IMG/VR virus record: IMGVR_UViG_3300033153_003960 | Location: 1-20,429 of that record | Source of the DNA: a virus | Reading direction: 5' to 3' (one strand) | Length of the DNA: 20,429 nucleotides | Shown here: piece after piece, positions 19,681 through 20,429 of the stretch | Position numbering within the stretch: the first letter of the stretch is position 1 | How the letters are laid out: every line of letters begins with the position of its first letter | Made by a program: the position numbers and the translations under genes | The notes under the pieces: model-generated | Database searches by the model: none | Told to the model about the DNA's origin: nothing | The model's input: only the letters and a program-made list of their open reading frames with translations

Positions 19681-20028
19681 GTGGCTAGTAGTATTGCATT
19701 TGATCTTCAGGGTGAACTCGATATTGATTCGAGCAGGGCTGTTAATTCACTCAATCAAGTCGCTCGTACTGCTAGCAATATATTCAGTGGTGTAAACTTC
19801 AAAGAAGTCAAGCAAAGCATGAGCGCAATGCAGAAGGAGATGGTCGCAGAAGCAAAGAAGACTAGGAAAAAGGAACGAAAGGCGCGTAATCAAGACGCGG
19901 TGCTAGCCCAGGAGGACTGGACGAACGTTAAAGGCACTGTGGGTGAGATCTGGAAGGATTTGTCTCGCCTTCCCCGCGCCGCCCAGTTCACGGTTGACAA
20001 GCTCCAAGCTCAAGGGCAACTACATTGA
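19681..20028 (+). pseudogene. Tape measure protein, N-terminal part (frame interrupted)
   Basis: The frame starts at GTG 19681 (GAAGGCGG upstream; GTG 19675 also possible) and encodes 115 residues before TGA at 20026-20028. The N-terminus (SIAFDLQGELDIDSSRAVNSLNQVARTASNIFSG) is the 'fdltaeldids...l.q...' start typical of tape measure proteins, followed by charged helix (KKTRKKERKARNQDAV). The tape measure sets tail length and lies after the chaperones, as here. The frame breaks at a perfect 7-bp tandem duplication (19998-20011). Removing one copy joins '...TVDKLKGNYIDIKTEF...', a natural continuation. It may be a real lesion, an assembly artefact or an unusual recoding site. Confidence 0.65.
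19998..20011 (+). repeat. 7-bp tandem duplication that breaks the tape measure frame
   Basis: CAAGCTC occurs twice in a row (19998-20004 and 20005-20011). It adds seven bases, moving the frame from position 1 to position 2. The downstream frame is open to the window end. Confidence 0.9.
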
Positions 20029-20429
20029 CATCAAGACCGAGTTCAATGAAGCCGACTTCCAGAAGGCAATTGCAGGCGGCCAAGAGTCTTTGGATGCCTT
20101 CGCTGAGTCCTTTTCTGCGGCTCTCAAGGCAGACGCCGAGTCCTACAGTGGTGACGAACGACTCGCTGCGTATGCAGGGGCGGCGTCAGAGGCTCAGGCA
20201 TACCGCAAAGCTTTAGAGGAAGTTCGCAAGCAAGCACGAAAGAATTCAGACGGTACTGAGGAATATGCCAAAGGGTTGAAGGATCTCGACGCTTCCTATG
20301 CCAAAGCTTTGAAAACTCAGCGAATCATGAAAGGAAAATCCGTTATCAAAGGTGGCGGCATCTACGCCAACGAAGACGACCTGACGACGATGGCGAAGGA
20401 CATCATCCCCAAGATTGGCGAAGCTTGGG
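20006..20429 (+). CDS. Tape measure protein, continuation in second frame (3' end outside window)
   Basis: This frame (codons starting at 20006, 20009 and so on) has no stop to base 20429, and the open frame reaches back to 19907. It encodes at least 141 residues: KLKGNYIDIKTEFNEADFQK, then long Ala/Glu/Lys-rich helix (SFSAALKADAES, AAYAGAASEAQAYRKALEEVRKQ), as expected of tape measures. The only candidate start near its beginning, TTG at 19994, has no ribosome site. It is therefore best read as the rest of the gene that starts at 19681. The true gene continues beyond the window. Confidence 0.7.

Noticed and set aside
20025-20216. 63-residue + frame in the tape measure region
   Set aside because: It is in the third frame, Ser/Arg/Thr-biased, with no ribosome site. 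The long open frame from 20006 is the coding one.

Overview
The window is a 20.4 kb piece of a tailed-phage genome (Caudoviricetes) with a contractile tail, and the virion genes look related to the T4 superfamily. The evidence is a T4 gp23-like major capsid C-terminus at the left edge, a gp18-like tail sheath, two gp19-like tail tube proteins, and a T4-baseplate/gp26-type four-cysteine protein just before the tape measure gene. Genes are tightly packed, overlap by a few bases and mostly have good Shine-Dalgarno sites. The host cannot be named from the sequence. The gene content and composition fit a proteobacterial phage, but that is inference.

Layout. (1) 1-653: the 3' end of the capsid gene and its terminator. 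(2) 665-14340, all on +: neck, head-interior and tail genes. They run from two small proteins and a gp13-like neck candidate to a 1213-residue highly charged protein (1891-5532). Several basic proteins and connector or tail-completion candidates follow, then sheath, tube, tube paralogue, a membrane-anchored coiled-coil protein and a 60-residue protein. (3) 14341-18010, all on -: an island of eight small genes, one of which encodes only 56 residues. (4) 18134-20429, on +: a ribbon-helix-helix (RHH) regulator, a tail assembly chaperone pair and the start of the tape measure.

The minus-strand island is the most unusual part. Nearly every gap holds a GGCCCCC...GGGGGCC hairpin next to a repeated CATC-R-AC...AAGGCCCCC box. 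In three cases the upstream gene's stop codon lies in the hairpin loop. Three long conserved elements (P1-P3), each with a 25-bp dyad built on TAAGT/ACTTA arms, lie upstream of genes at 15821, 17427 and 17908. I read this as three transcription units: g8; g7-g6-g5; g4-g3-g2-g1. The products include a SWIM-type zinc finger, two zinc-ribbon-like proteins and a DUF3846-like protein. These look like accessory or host-takeover functions inserted among late genes. The RHH protein next door, and TGAGTC/GACTCA half-sites before its start, make it a candidate regulator of the island.

Three other points stand out. The gp26-like gene carries a U UUU UUC heptamer, and its -1 frame is open straight into the next small ORF, which is the signature of a programmed-frameshift tail assembly chaperone. 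The tape measure frame is broken by a perfect 7-bp tandem duplication at 19998-20011. The giant charged protein and a 267-residue neighbour share an NPAYFDE-like motif and contain many (L/I/F)xE-A/G sites like those cut by T4-type prohead proteases, which suggests processed internal head proteins.
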